Assembly: GCF_009669305.1 (NCBI RefSeq)
Contig: NZ_SADB01000004.1
Span: forward strand, 190,383 to 254,382
Length of the DNA stretch: 64,000 nt
DNA from: Ancylomarina sp. 16SWW S1-10-2
GTDB lineage: Bacteria > Bacteroidota > Bacteroidia > Bacteroidales > Marinifilaceae
Direction: 5' to 3'
Of the stretch, positions 56,844 to 64,000 are shown piece after piece. Both the position numbers and the translations under genes were made by a program. The notes under the pieces were generated by a model. That model worked only from the letters and a program-made list of their open reading frames with translations, did not search any database and was not told where the DNA came from. The first letter of the stretch is position 1, and each line of letters begins with the position of its first letter.

Positions 56844-57153
56844 TTTAAATTGAATTTTATTAATTTATAATATTTTAATTAACACCTTTTTACTGAATAA
56901 TATCTATATATCGTTCGTGTATGTTAATTTTAAAAACAGCAAGAAACCGGTCAATAATATTTACTAGATTCTAAACGTCTCTATTTTTAGAATTGAACTT
57001 GTAATAACATAGTCGTATCCTCTAGCAATGTGAATATAAGAAGGTTTCTTTTTATATAACTCTCTAAGATAATCATTGTAATGTCTAAAGAAGTGCTTTT
57101 TACTTTAAAAATTCAGATTTCTTTAAACGAGGGTTATTTTTTATTGTGTTTGT
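56844..57153. other. 310-bp gap between minus-strand genes
   Basis: Leader and promoter of the EF-hand lipoprotein gene at the left; nothing coding or structured recognised in the rest. Confidence 0.5.
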
Positions 57154-58218
57154 TTATAGCCACTTTTTATTTCTAAAATACAATAGCATGCCTAATACAA
57201 TAAAAATGAAAAGCCCCCACATTATAAAATAACTGTATTTGTAGTGAAGTTCAGGAACGTTGTCAAAATTTGTTCCATAAATACCTGCAATAAAGGTAAG
57301 TGGGATAAAAATGACTGAAAAAACCGTTAAAAATTTCATAATATCATTCAGTTTGCTGCTAATCGTAGTATGATATATATTTAATTGATCAGATAAAATT
57401 TCACGATAACTGTCAGAAGATTCACTGGCTTGACTTATATTATCTTGAAGCTCTTTAAAATGAACATGGTTACTGTCATCGATATATTCTGATTCCATTT
57501 TAGCCAAGGTGAAAATCATTTCTTTAGCTGGTTTAATATTTTTCCTTAGATAATTTAATTCATGTTTGTAGCTGTTAATTTCATTGATCACCTCATGCTT
57601 AGGATTCTGAAGGAGATTTTCTTCGAGTGTTTCAATTTTTTCCCCCAACAAACTGATAACATATAAGTAATTATCAATCACAATATCAAGTAGAGAAAAA
57701 GTCAAATAGTCAGTTCCGCCATTTCTTATTCTTTTTTTGTTTTTTCTAATACGCTCACGAATAGGTTCGAATACATCTCCCTTTTTTTCTTGAAATGTGA
57801 TTAAAACAGACTTGGTTAAAATTAAGCTTAGGTTTTCAACAATTATAGACTCTGATTCGTTGTCATACTGCAACATTTTTAAGGATATTAAAGTACAATT
57901 ATCATAGTCGGTAATCTTAGGTCGTGCTTCAGTATTCATAACTTCGCTCATAACGAGTCTGTCTAGATTAAACGAAGAAGAAATTTCTTTTATTATTTCT
58001 AGGTTATGAAGACCATCAATATTTAACCAAGTAACTGTGCTTTCATTCTTATATTGATTTATTTCGTTGACGGTTTCAATCGATTTTTCATTAAGATTGT
58101 TTGCGTCAAAGTCAATAATTCTCAATAAAACTTGATTTATCTTTTTGTCACCCCTAAAAATTAATTCATCTGGTGAAATACCAATATCTTGTTTCCGCTT
58201 TTTAATGAATCTTGTCAT
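57154..58218 (-). CDS. CorA-family divalent metal transporter with altered GMN motif
   Basis: A 354-residue protein of CorA length: a soluble N-terminal funnel (1 to about 290) with a long stalk helix, then two C-terminal transmembrane helices. The loop between them reads A-G-I-Y-G315-T316-N317-F-D-N-V-P-E-L. The family signature is G-M-N; here Met is replaced by Thr (codon ACA, two changes from ATG). In studied CorA proteins changes in GMN abolish Mg2+ transport, while ZntB-type relatives have G-V/I-N. The substrate may thus differ, or this is a natural functional variant. The charged C-terminal tail (R-N-K-K-W-L) is normal. Confidence 0.85.
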   Translation of the reverse strand: MTRFIKKRKQDIGISPDELIFRGDKKINQVLLRIIDFDANNLNEKSIETVNEINQYKNESTVTWLNIDGLHNLEIIKEISSSFNLDRLVMSEVMNTEARPKITDYDNCTLISLKMLQYDNESESIIVENLSLILTKSVLITFQEKKGDVFEPIRERIRKNKKRIRNGGTDYLTFSLLDIVIDNYLYVISLLGEKIETLEENLLQNPKHEVINEINSYKHELNYLRKNIKPAKEMIFTLAKMESEYIDDSNHVHFKELQDNISQASESSDSYREILSDQLNIYHTTISSKLNDIMKFLTVFSVIFIPLTFIAGIYGTNFDNVPELHYKYSYFIMWGLFIFIVLGMLLYFRNKKWL

Positions 58219-58545
58219 TTGTTCTTATTTAATTAAACACAAGGGGACTGATTTTATGTATTCCTATTTTGGAATATGCCATTCTCAATTTACAACTAAT
58301 TATTTTCATTATTAATATCTTCCTATTTATTACTACGATTCCGAAACACTATTATTTTTGTTAAATGAAATGTAAGAGTAGTTATAATTCGTAGGTGTTT
58401 ACCTTTATATTCTGTGGAATTTAAAATATAAGACATAAAAAAAAGCTGTAGATAAATCTACAACTTTCTATTATTCTTTGGAATTACTAAAATAAAGAAT
58501 AAGAGCTAAACGGGCACTAGATTGTGCCAGATTAACAATAGATTT
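58219..58545. other. 327-bp gap containing a repeated terminator
   Basis: The corA leader is at the left, and a terminator-like repeat (58425-58487) after the HAD gene. Nothing else recognised. Confidence 0.5.
58425..58487 (-). terminator. Terminator of the HAD gene, repeat copy 1
   Basis: Stem AAAGcTGTAGAT/ATCTACAaCTTT (58442-58453 and 58456-58467, one mismatch) with the context AATATAAGACATAAAAAAA on its left. The same 60-bp unit recurs at 60765-60825. Confidence 0.75.
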
Positions 58546-59223
58546 TTATTCATTCATTTCTAATTTCGAAGATAAATCCGTCAATTTATTTATTATTGTC
58601 GTAGGTTCAATTCCCCACGGGTCAAATATTGAATCAGGTGAACGCTGTACCCAAGCTGAACGCATCCCATATGAAATAGCTCCAATTACATCGAATGGGT
58701 TACTTGAAATCAACCAAGAATCTGATTTTGTAGAATTAGTCTCTGTATTGAAGTGTTTGTAAACCAATGGGTTTGGTTTGAAGGTTTTAATGTTTTCAAC
58801 GCTTATAATTCCATCAAATCTCTCAATAATATTCGCATTAGTTAAAAGATTTGATACTGCCTTTTCACTACCATTTGAAAATGCAAATAATCTATGGCCC
58901 GATTTTTTTAGTTTTTTCAGTTCTGTGTCTACATCAGGAAAGGTTGGTAAAACAGAATACTCATCCATTAGAGAATCTATCTGTGCTTTGTTTAAATCAG
59001 TTTTGAATACCTCACAACAGTAGTTCAATGAATCTTTTGTACACACTGAAAAATCCACGTATTTATTCATTATTCCTCGTTTAAACGAGTACTCTAACTG
59101 TTTGTTCCTCCAGGTTTCCATGAACAGTTTTGCTTGTTCTCCAATCAGTTTCTCCAATGAATTATAGACTCCCGATGTATTTATCAATGTTCCGTAAACA
59201 TCAAATGCTAAAGTGTATTTCAT
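58546..59223 (-). CDS. Haloacid dehalogenase type II (HAD superfamily)
   Basis: A 225-residue cytoplasmic hydrolase. Nucleophile Asp8 in L-A-F-D-V-Y-G-T-L, motif II F-S-N-G-S near 114-118, Lys in I-K-T-F-K-P-N-P near 147-151, and S-S-N-P-F-D-V-I-G-A near 172-181. The D-V-Y-G-T-L and S-S-N-P-F-D variants are those of L-2-haloacid dehalogenases rather than phosphatases. It starts 38 bp after the alpha/beta hydrolase gene and is probably co-transcribed with it. Haloacid turnover would suit a marine organism, but other substrates are possible. Confidence 0.88.
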   Translation of the reverse strand: MKYTLAFDVYGTLINTSGVYNSLEKLIGEQAKLFMETWRNKQLEYSFKRGIMNKYVDFSVCTKDSLNYCCEVFKTDLNKAQIDSLMDEYSVLPTFPDVDTELKKLKKSGHRLFAFSNGSEKAVSNLLTNANIIERFDGIISVENIKTFKPNPLVYKHFNTETNSTKSDSWLISSNPFDVIGAISYGMRSAWVQRSPDSIFDPWGIEPTTIINKLTDLSSKLEMNE

Positions 59224-59261
59224 TTTTTATTCGTTATTTTAAATTTTGAATTCAGGTATTC

Positions 59262-60275
59262 CTAATCTTCTATGGAGTCTATATTCTCTAAAGAATTAAT
59301 AATAATATCCATTGCATTTAATGATTCGGGCATCCCGAAAAGTGGGAAGGCATGCATCATATTTTCATACTCATAATACTTATATGAGATATTTTGTTTT
59401 TCTAATTTGGCGACTAAATCCTTGATGTCAGGTAAAAGGACTTCTTCAGTTCCTGTAATAATAGTAAAATGTCCTAACTGATTTAAGTCTCCATAAGTAG
59501 GAGACACAATAGAATTTTTAACATCAAAATCTCCTTTCCAATATTCTCCTAGCAAGGCGAGTGCTTTAGCATCAAGCATGTGGTCTCGTGTTTCTAACTC
59601 TTCTGTTATTAATGGATTATCCATGGAAATATCTACCCAGGGTGATATTAAAACAAGTTGATTTGTTGGATACAAATTATTGATTTTAATCTGTTGTGCT
59701 AAAGATAGAGCAAAACCACCTCCTGATGATTCCCCCATAAGGATAATTTTTTCATCAGTCCATGTTTCAGATAATTTTTTGTACATCATCATCATTTCGT
59801 GATGAACTTGCTTAGCATTCGTGTAAGGAGTTAATGGAGAAATTGGTATAATAACTTCGGCATCAATAGCTTCTCCAATATTTAATGCGAAATCAATATG
59901 TTCGTTCATTATTTCATTTACAAATCCACCACCATGAATATAAATTAGTTTTTTCTTAGTCGTTTTTTTTGTGAAAAATCTGTAAACATCGGTTTCTCCA
60001 AATGAATCTTTTATAAAACTTTTGTCTGTATCATCTTTCATTAGACTGTATCTAATTTCAGAGCCTGCTACCTTTTCATTCATGAACTCTTGTGCTATTT
60101 CTAAATTAGAAAATTGACTTGGTCCATTTTTATTTCCATCCATCAATTTTAAAACATCTGAAAATATTTGTGCCTTAATGCTCCTATGCTGTATTACTTT
60201 TGCGTTTATTGAGTATGCTACAATTATTACGCTAAAAAATATTATTGGATATAAGAGTTTCTTCGAAAGATTCAT
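59262..60275 (-). CDS. Alpha/beta hydrolase (HSL-type esterase), membrane-anchored or exported
   Basis: A 337-residue protein with an N-terminal hydrophobic segment (about 7-23) acting as signal or anchor. HSL-family features: oxyanion loop Y-I-H-G-G-G-F near 113-119, nucleophile elbow G-E-S-S-G-G-G near 182-188, an Asp in the strand after F-T-I-I-T-G-T-E near 285, and His in M-M-H-A-F-P near 312. It lies right behind the second copy of the palindromic operator, and the HAD gene follows. Confidence 0.85.
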   Translation of the reverse strand: MNLSKKLLYPIIFFSVIIVAYSINAKVIQHRSIKAQIFSDVLKLMDGNKNGPSQFSNLEIAQEFMNEKVAGSEIRYSLMKDDTDKSFIKDSFGETDVYRFFTKKTTKKKLIYIHGGGFVNEIMNEHIDFALNIGEAIDAEVIIPISPLTPYTNAKQVHHEMMMMYKKLSETWTDEKIILMGESSGGGFALSLAQQIKINNLYPTNQLVLISPWVDISMDNPLITEELETRDHMLDAKALALLGEYWKGDFDVKNSIVSPTYGDLNQLGHFTIITGTEEVLLPDIKDLVAKLEKQNISYKYYEYENMMHAFPLFGMPESLNAMDIIINSLENIDSIED

Positions 60276-60311
60276 TTTGGAACAAATTTATGTTTAAATA
60301 TATTTTAATTC

Positions 60312-60405
60312 GACACAAAACTAAGCAATCGTTTAGAAATTAAAAATATTTTAACTTTTTTTTTTTCAGTCTATTTAGTTGAATTTGAGATCGGAAGTTG
60401 TAGTC
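60312..60405 (-). promoter_or_regulatory. Promoter with palindromic operator, copy 2 of 2
   Basis: Minus-strand -7 box TAGTTTTG at 60323-60316, overlapped by CTAAGCAATCGTTTAG (60321-60336). Transcription should start near 60309, giving a leader of about 34 nt to the hydrolase ATG at 60275. It shares about 95 bp with the copy at 11.3 kb, including TTTAACTTTT and TATTTAGTTGAAT. A repressor bound here would block the -7 box. Confidence 0.65.
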
Positions 60406-60764
60406 TAATTGGTACAACTCATAAATAAATGCAAAAGCATTACGTTTACTGAATTTATATGGGTCAGTAATGAGCACTAATTTTATTTATGTACTGAATT
60501 TACAAACAATAAGATCTCAACAAAATAAATAGGTTTAAATATAGAAAAGGCAGGAACTAAAATAGGAGCGAAGTTTTTGTGCTGTTTGGTTGTGGCAATT
60601 GGTCAGCATAATAAATGAAATGTGCATTCTGTTGTTTTCTCCGATTTATAATTCTTGGCTATTGAGTTGGCGATATGCTACCGCCTTTGGAGAATCTAAG
60701 ATTCTTAACCTTAAACCAATAGGAGCACTTATAGTAATAGCTATATCCCATTGTCAATTATTCT

Positions 60765-60825
60765 AAATATAAGACATAAAAAAAGTTGTAGCACAAGCTA
60801 CAACTTTATATTTTTTTGAAATTAC
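60765..60825 (-). terminator. Terminator of the oxidoreductase gene, repeat copy 2
   Basis: A perfect 11-bp stem AAAGTTGTAGC/GCTACAACTTT (60782-60792 and 60797-60807) with A7 and T7 runs on either side, so it can act in both directions. About 80% identical over 60 bp to the copy at 58425. Confidence 0.88.
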
Positions 60826-60977
60826 CGCGCTTTAAAATAGTTTCGATTATGTCCCGATGTTCTAAAATTTGTTCGTTTTTATTCTGAACAAATAGTAGAA
60901 AAATGTGTGTTCGCCTTTAACTAATTTCCCTTCGTTAAGGATTAAACAAAGTTGCATTCGCCATCTTCTCAGATAAA

Positions 60978-62312
60978 TTAGCGCATCTCAAATAATTCTT
61001 GATGGAATTTTGAATGAAGTCCATTTCCTTTTAGGTCTTTCTTTATTGATTTACCCATTTTTGAGGGGCCGCAAAACCAAACACTTGCAGATTCCCAATC
61101 CGAAACAGCGTTTCGGATATGTTCTCCTGAAATTAGAGCTGATTTTGAGGTATCGAATAAGTGTAAATTGATGTTGGCTTCTGCTGAGACTTGCTCTAAT
61201 TTCTTCTTTAAATTAGCATCTAATTTAAATGCTGAGTAGAAAAAATCAATTTTTTGTTTGTTATCCAGTTGTGCCAAACGCTCCATTCGTGCTAAAAAAG
61301 GAGTGATACCTACACCTCCGGCTATCCATATTTGACTTTCTTTATTGTCGTTAAAAGTAAAATTGCCATAAGCACCTTCGAGTATTATCGAATCGCCAAT
61401 TTTTAATTTATTAGCCAAATTATTAGTATAACCTCCAAGAGCCTTAATTGTAAAGCTTATATTTTTGGTTTTTTTATCCCAAGCCGAACTGATTGTAAAA
61501 GGATGGTGTGGCTCTTTCTTTTCAAATTTTAGAAATGCAAATTGCCCTTCATTATGTCCTTTCCATTTATCGCTTTTTACTATTAACTTTAACATATTCA
61601 TGTCGGGATATGTGTTGATAGACTGAATAGAACCTTCATACTTTTGTTTTTTGCCCACTTGCCCAAAAAGAACAATAAACGAAGAAACTGTTCCTGCTAT
61701 CATCATAATTGCCATAATTATACCAATGGGTTCCGTCCAATAATCGATATACATTAGTGCAAAAGAATGATAAACCAACACTAAATAAATTACCGCCATT
61801 GCAATGTGAGTTTTTGCAAAAAAACGATAGGGTATTTTCTTTAACAAGGCCATTGTGAGAAATAGAACTGTTAAATAAAAAGAGTATTCCCCTACTAAAA
61901 GAGCCGTAGATTCAAGAGATTCCAAAAACTCCGAAAATGTGCTAGGTTCAACGTTATCGGTGGCTCCAGAGATAGAATCCAAAATTATTATTTTATCCAA
62001 ATGTGACCACCATTCTGGCAATTTTGATACTAACCAGTGCATAATAGAAAAGGAAAATGCAACAATACCAAGCCATTTATGCAGACGGTAAATTTTATCA
62101 AGTCCGCCCAAACGTCTCTCAATCAGTATGGGACGTGTTGCCAATAGCATTGAAAAAGTCATAGCAGAAAAAGCAATAATTCCGGTATATTGAGCCAAAC
62201 TCTTAGTAAATAAGTTGGAATCAAACGGAATATACAGCAGTGTATTAGTCAAAAACCAAATTATTGTGATAAAAGTAATTGACACGCCGAGTGCTAGTTT
62301 TATTTTATTCAT
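60978..62312 (-). CDS. Ferric-reductase-like transmembrane flavoprotein oxidoreductase
   Basis: A 444-residue membrane flavocytochrome of the ferric reductase/NADPH oxidase type. Six transmembrane helices (1 to about 225) carry histidines suited to two hemes (R-L-H-K-W-L near 79-84, S-I-M-H-W near 95-99, K-T-H-I-A near 167-171, Y-H-S-F near 183-186). Then an FAD domain (H-H-P-F-T-I-S-S near 273-280) and an NAD(P)H domain (G-G-V-G-I-T-P-F near 333-340, W-F-C-G-P-S near 415-420). It would pass electrons from cytoplasmic NAD(P)H across the membrane. The lipoprotein nitroreductase gene upstream on the same strand is a possible partner. The acceptor (ferric iron, quinone or another) is unknown. 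Confidence 0.85.
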   Translation of the reverse strand: MNKIKLALGVSITFITIIWFLTNTLLYIPFDSNLFTKSLAQYTGIIAFSAMTFSMLLATRPILIERRLGGLDKIYRLHKWLGIVAFSFSIMHWLVSKLPEWWSHLDKIIILDSISGATDNVEPSTFSEFLESLESTALLVGEYSFYLTVLFLTMALLKKIPYRFFAKTHIAMAVIYLVLVYHSFALMYIDYWTEPIGIIMAIMMIAGTVSSFIVLFGQVGKKQKYEGSIQSINTYPDMNMLKLIVKSDKWKGHNEGQFAFLKFEKKEPHHPFTISSAWDKKTKNISFTIKALGGYTNNLANKLKIGDSIILEGAYGNFTFNDNKESQIWIAGGVGITPFLARMERLAQLDNKQKIDFFYSAFKLDANLKKKLEQVSAEANINLHLFDTSKSALISGEHIRNAVSDWESASVWFCGPSKMGKSIKKDLKGNGLHSKFHQELFEMR

Positions 62313-62452
62313 ACAAGCTTTCCAATTTTATTAGAACTTCCTGCCATTAAGCTTATTTTCATTTTTGGGAATTTACTTTAGACGGCAAAATTTTAAAAAA
62401 AATGTAGAGAAACTTCAAGAGCTTCCTCTACATATAAAAAAAATACTTTCAA

Positions 62453-63202
62453 TTAAAGTTCAGTAATCACATCTTCTTTTGCCATACGTGATTTAGGCAA
62501 TTTACGGTTATAATCTTTTCCATCTTTGTGATAACCGATTGCTAAAGCAAAAGAACATTCGTAATCATCGCCTAACTCTTTGGCAAATTCTTCTTGAATT
62601 TCCTTAGCATTAACACCTTCCATTGGAGTAGAATCAATATTCAGGCGTGCTAATGCGTGCAACACGTTACCCAAAGCAATGTAAGATTGAGCTTTTGTCC
62701 AATGTCCATTGTTTCCATTTTCATCAGCCACCATTTCAGCAAATTTGAATGCTCCTTCTAGCTGTTTATCATATCCTTTTTGATTCAAGCGTCCGGCAGC
62801 CATATCAGCGTCTAATCGTTTTTTGTAATCTTCTTTGCTATAATGCACTTTATTGGCAAAAAGGATAATTTCCGACGCATTTTTAGCGTGTGGTTGATTG
62901 AATTTATAGTTTTCAAAAGTGTTTGCGAAACGTTGTTTTGCTTCATCACTTTTAATAACGATAAATTTCCACGGCTGCGAGTTAATTGAGGAAGGAGATA
63001 AGCGTAATACTTCTTCTATTGTTGCCAAATCTTCGGGTGAAACGTGTTTTGTTTTGTCGTAGGCTTTTGATGTATAGCGAGTGCTCAAATCTTCTATGAT
63101 TTGATTACCAACAGAAACTTTTGGTGTTTCTCCTTTTTCTTTTGGTGTACAGGCTCCTAAAATTCCTGCGAAAACTGCTAAAATTAAAATTCTTTTTTTC
63201 AT
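62453..63202 (-). CDS. Nitroreductase-family lipoprotein
   Basis: A 249-residue nitroreductase (FMN-binding, NfsB-like) with R-Y-T-S-K-A-Y near 42-48, P-S-S-I-N-S-Q-P-W near 70-78, and the later G-D-D-Y-E-C-S-F-A-L-A-I-G-Y block. Unusually it begins with a lipoprotein signal ending L-G-A-C (Cys18), so it should be anchored on the outer side of the inner membrane or at the outer membrane. Nitroreductases are normally cytoplasmic and use NAD(P)H; outside the membrane it would need another electron source. The gene lies 140 bp before the transmembrane oxidoreductase gene on the same strand. Confidence 0.85.
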   Translation of the reverse strand: MKKRILILAVFAGILGACTPKEKGETPKVSVGNQIIEDLSTRYTSKAYDKTKHVSPEDLATIEEVLRLSPSSINSQPWKFIVIKSDEAKQRFANTFENYKFNQPHAKNASEIILFANKVHYSKEDYKKRLDADMAAGRLNQKGYDKQLEGAFKFAEMVADENGNNGHWTKAQSYIALGNVLHALARLNIDSTPMEGVNAKEIQEEFAKELGDDYECSFALAIGYHKDGKDYNRKLPKSRMAKEDVITEL

Positions 63203-64000
63203 ATTCTTAAATTATGTAATGTTCAACTATAATTTTTATAGTGCCAAAATAAATACAGTTTTAAAACTGCGCAATAACGGTCAAAAAGGATAGTGCATTT
63301 TACTATTGATAATATACTGAAAATAAGCTGTGTAGTATTCAAAAACAAACAAAAAAGGTTTGTGGATTTGTAGGATGTTGTATTCATATCGCTTGTCTGC
63401 TTGTGTATAACGTTGGTATATGAAACGCAGAACAGAGGGGAATACGACATGTCGGTTTATTATTTAGCTAAATAGAAATATTTAGCTTTTCTTCTATAAA
63501 TGGCAATTTTTATATTTAGCCCAAGGGATTTACACGTATTCGTTACTCAGATTTCCCATAAAGTAGCAATTCTATCATCAGCACCTTCATATTGTAGCTA
63601 TTGAGCAGTTTCATTCACACGAACGCTTAGTTGTTAGGCAGTGTAATAATTAATAGTTTCATTTAATTTTTTTTTAAATTGCTGCTAACGGAAAATTGTT
63701 TGTTACGTAAGGGTTTGTGTGTGATTATTTGTCTGGGTACGGACGAGATAATGAGCGGAAAACCGTTGATCGCATACCTTTAAAACCCTTATGGAATATA
63801 TAAAAAGCTACTAAGCGTTATTTGTTTTATTTATTTCTTCAATTTTACGTTGCTTAGATTCAAGTAACAAATGCAACTGAAGGGATTTTAGATAAAAAAA
63901 GGAGATCTAATTTTTCAAGACAATGAGGAGAAATAGTCTCACCCATTGTCTATGTGGAATAAAAGTCTTTTTTTTACCACTAAAATCGCCAAACTAAAGT
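63203..64000. other. 798-bp terminal gap with an attC-like repeat and no intact gene
   Basis: It starts with the nitroreductase promoter region. An apparent 75-codon minus frame at 63223-63450 is not supported. The attC-like repeat (63400-63643) and an AAGGGTTT/AAACCCTT pair (about 63706-63791) are seen. Past 63800 nothing is recognised up to the window edge. Confidence 0.5.
63400..63643. repeat. attC-like long imperfect inverted repeat (63.5 kb)
   Basis: Left arm TGTGTATAACGTTGGTATATGAAACGCAG (63411-63430 core) faces a right arm whose complement reads CTGCCTAACAACTAAGCGTT..GAATGAAACTGC (63605-63642). The right arm has GTTAGGC on the plus strand, an exact attC R' core. About 170 nt separate the arms. 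The arms share the TAAC..GT-T-TGAAAC pattern with the 24.4-kb repeat. Confidence 0.4.

Larger units (their letters stand above)
60276..60977. other. 702-bp gap with operator copy and repeated terminator
   Basis: It holds the promoter/operator copy 2 (60312-60405) and terminator repeat copy 2 (60765-60825). Between them, 60560-60770 has no intact gene; a minus-strand stretch with a protein-like look near 60650-60760 has stops and no recognisable family. Confidence 0.5.

Noticed and set aside
58604-58640. GGTTCAATTCC resembling a tRNA T-loop
   Set aside because: It lies inside the HAD coding region and no acceptor or anticodon arms can be formed; no tRNA was found anywhere in the window.
60620-60770. 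Protein-like stretches on both strands
   Set aside because: About 35-50 open codons on each strand with no recognisable family; likely chance.
63223-63450. 75-codon minus-strand frame near the right edge
   Set aside because: It overlaps the attC-like repeat and the nitroreductase promoter region and has no protein-like motif.

Overview
The window looks like a chromosomal segment of a low-GC marine Bacteroidota bacterium, probably of the Marinilabiliales/Marinifilaceae type; that lineage is inferred. The support is the gene content: an ftsX-DUF3098-uppP-truB-queA run, atpD-atpC split from the other ATP synthase genes, an ECF sigma/anti-sigma/beta-barrel operon, TPR-HTH and TPR-histidine-kinase regulators, and agar-type glycoside hydrolases. 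Several promoters also fit the Bacteroidota -7 box TAnnTTTG. No rRNA, tRNA or CRISPR array was recognised.

Layout. 1-334: 5' part of a KamA-type radical SAM aminomutase gene (minus). 1.1-6.8 kb: a four-gene minus operon of two GH130 and two GT4 enzymes, probably making and breaking down a mannoside. 7.1-8.4 kb: enolase, preceded by a decayed class I fructose-bisphosphate aldolase gene. 9.6-11.3 kb: AhpD-like and DoxX-like genes behind a promoter/operator that recurs at 60.3 kb. 11.4-17.1 kb: a TPR-HTH regulator divergent from a GH2 and a GH117-like enzyme, an agar/red-algal galactan locus. 17.6-19.6 kb: ClC channel and MarC protein.

19.6-25.6 kb is the most unusual part. Six mostly orphan minus-strand genes lie between attC-like imperfect inverted repeats: a gasdermin-like protein, a methyltransferase, an HD hydrolase, an exported Cys/His protein, a HEPN-like protein and a coiled-coil protein. 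A broken SMP-30 lactonase gene is among them. At the upstream end sits the decayed C-terminus of a tyrosine recombinase. I read it as a relic integron-like cassette array, possibly carrying defence genes.

25.9-32.8 kb: surface-polymer genes (YfhO-type membrane protein, two TagB/F-type transferases, TagD-type cytidylyltransferase, flippase). 33.1-47.6 kb: housekeeping genes (ftsX, uppP, truB, queA, polyprenyl synthase, atpD, atpC, a dihydroorotate dehydrogenase-like protein, cardiolipin synthase, prmC, recX), ending in two LPP20-type envelope genes behind an exact sigma-54 promoter match. 47.7-63.2 kb: AspT-type transporter, peptidase E, TPR histidine kinase, the ECF sigma operon, e(P4)-type phosphatase, an EF-hand lipoprotein, a CorA-like transporter with an altered GMN motif, HAD dehalogenase, alpha/beta hydrolase, and a membrane flavin/heme oxidoreductase next to a lipoprotein nitroreductase. 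The last 0.8 kb has no intact gene and one more attC-like repeat.
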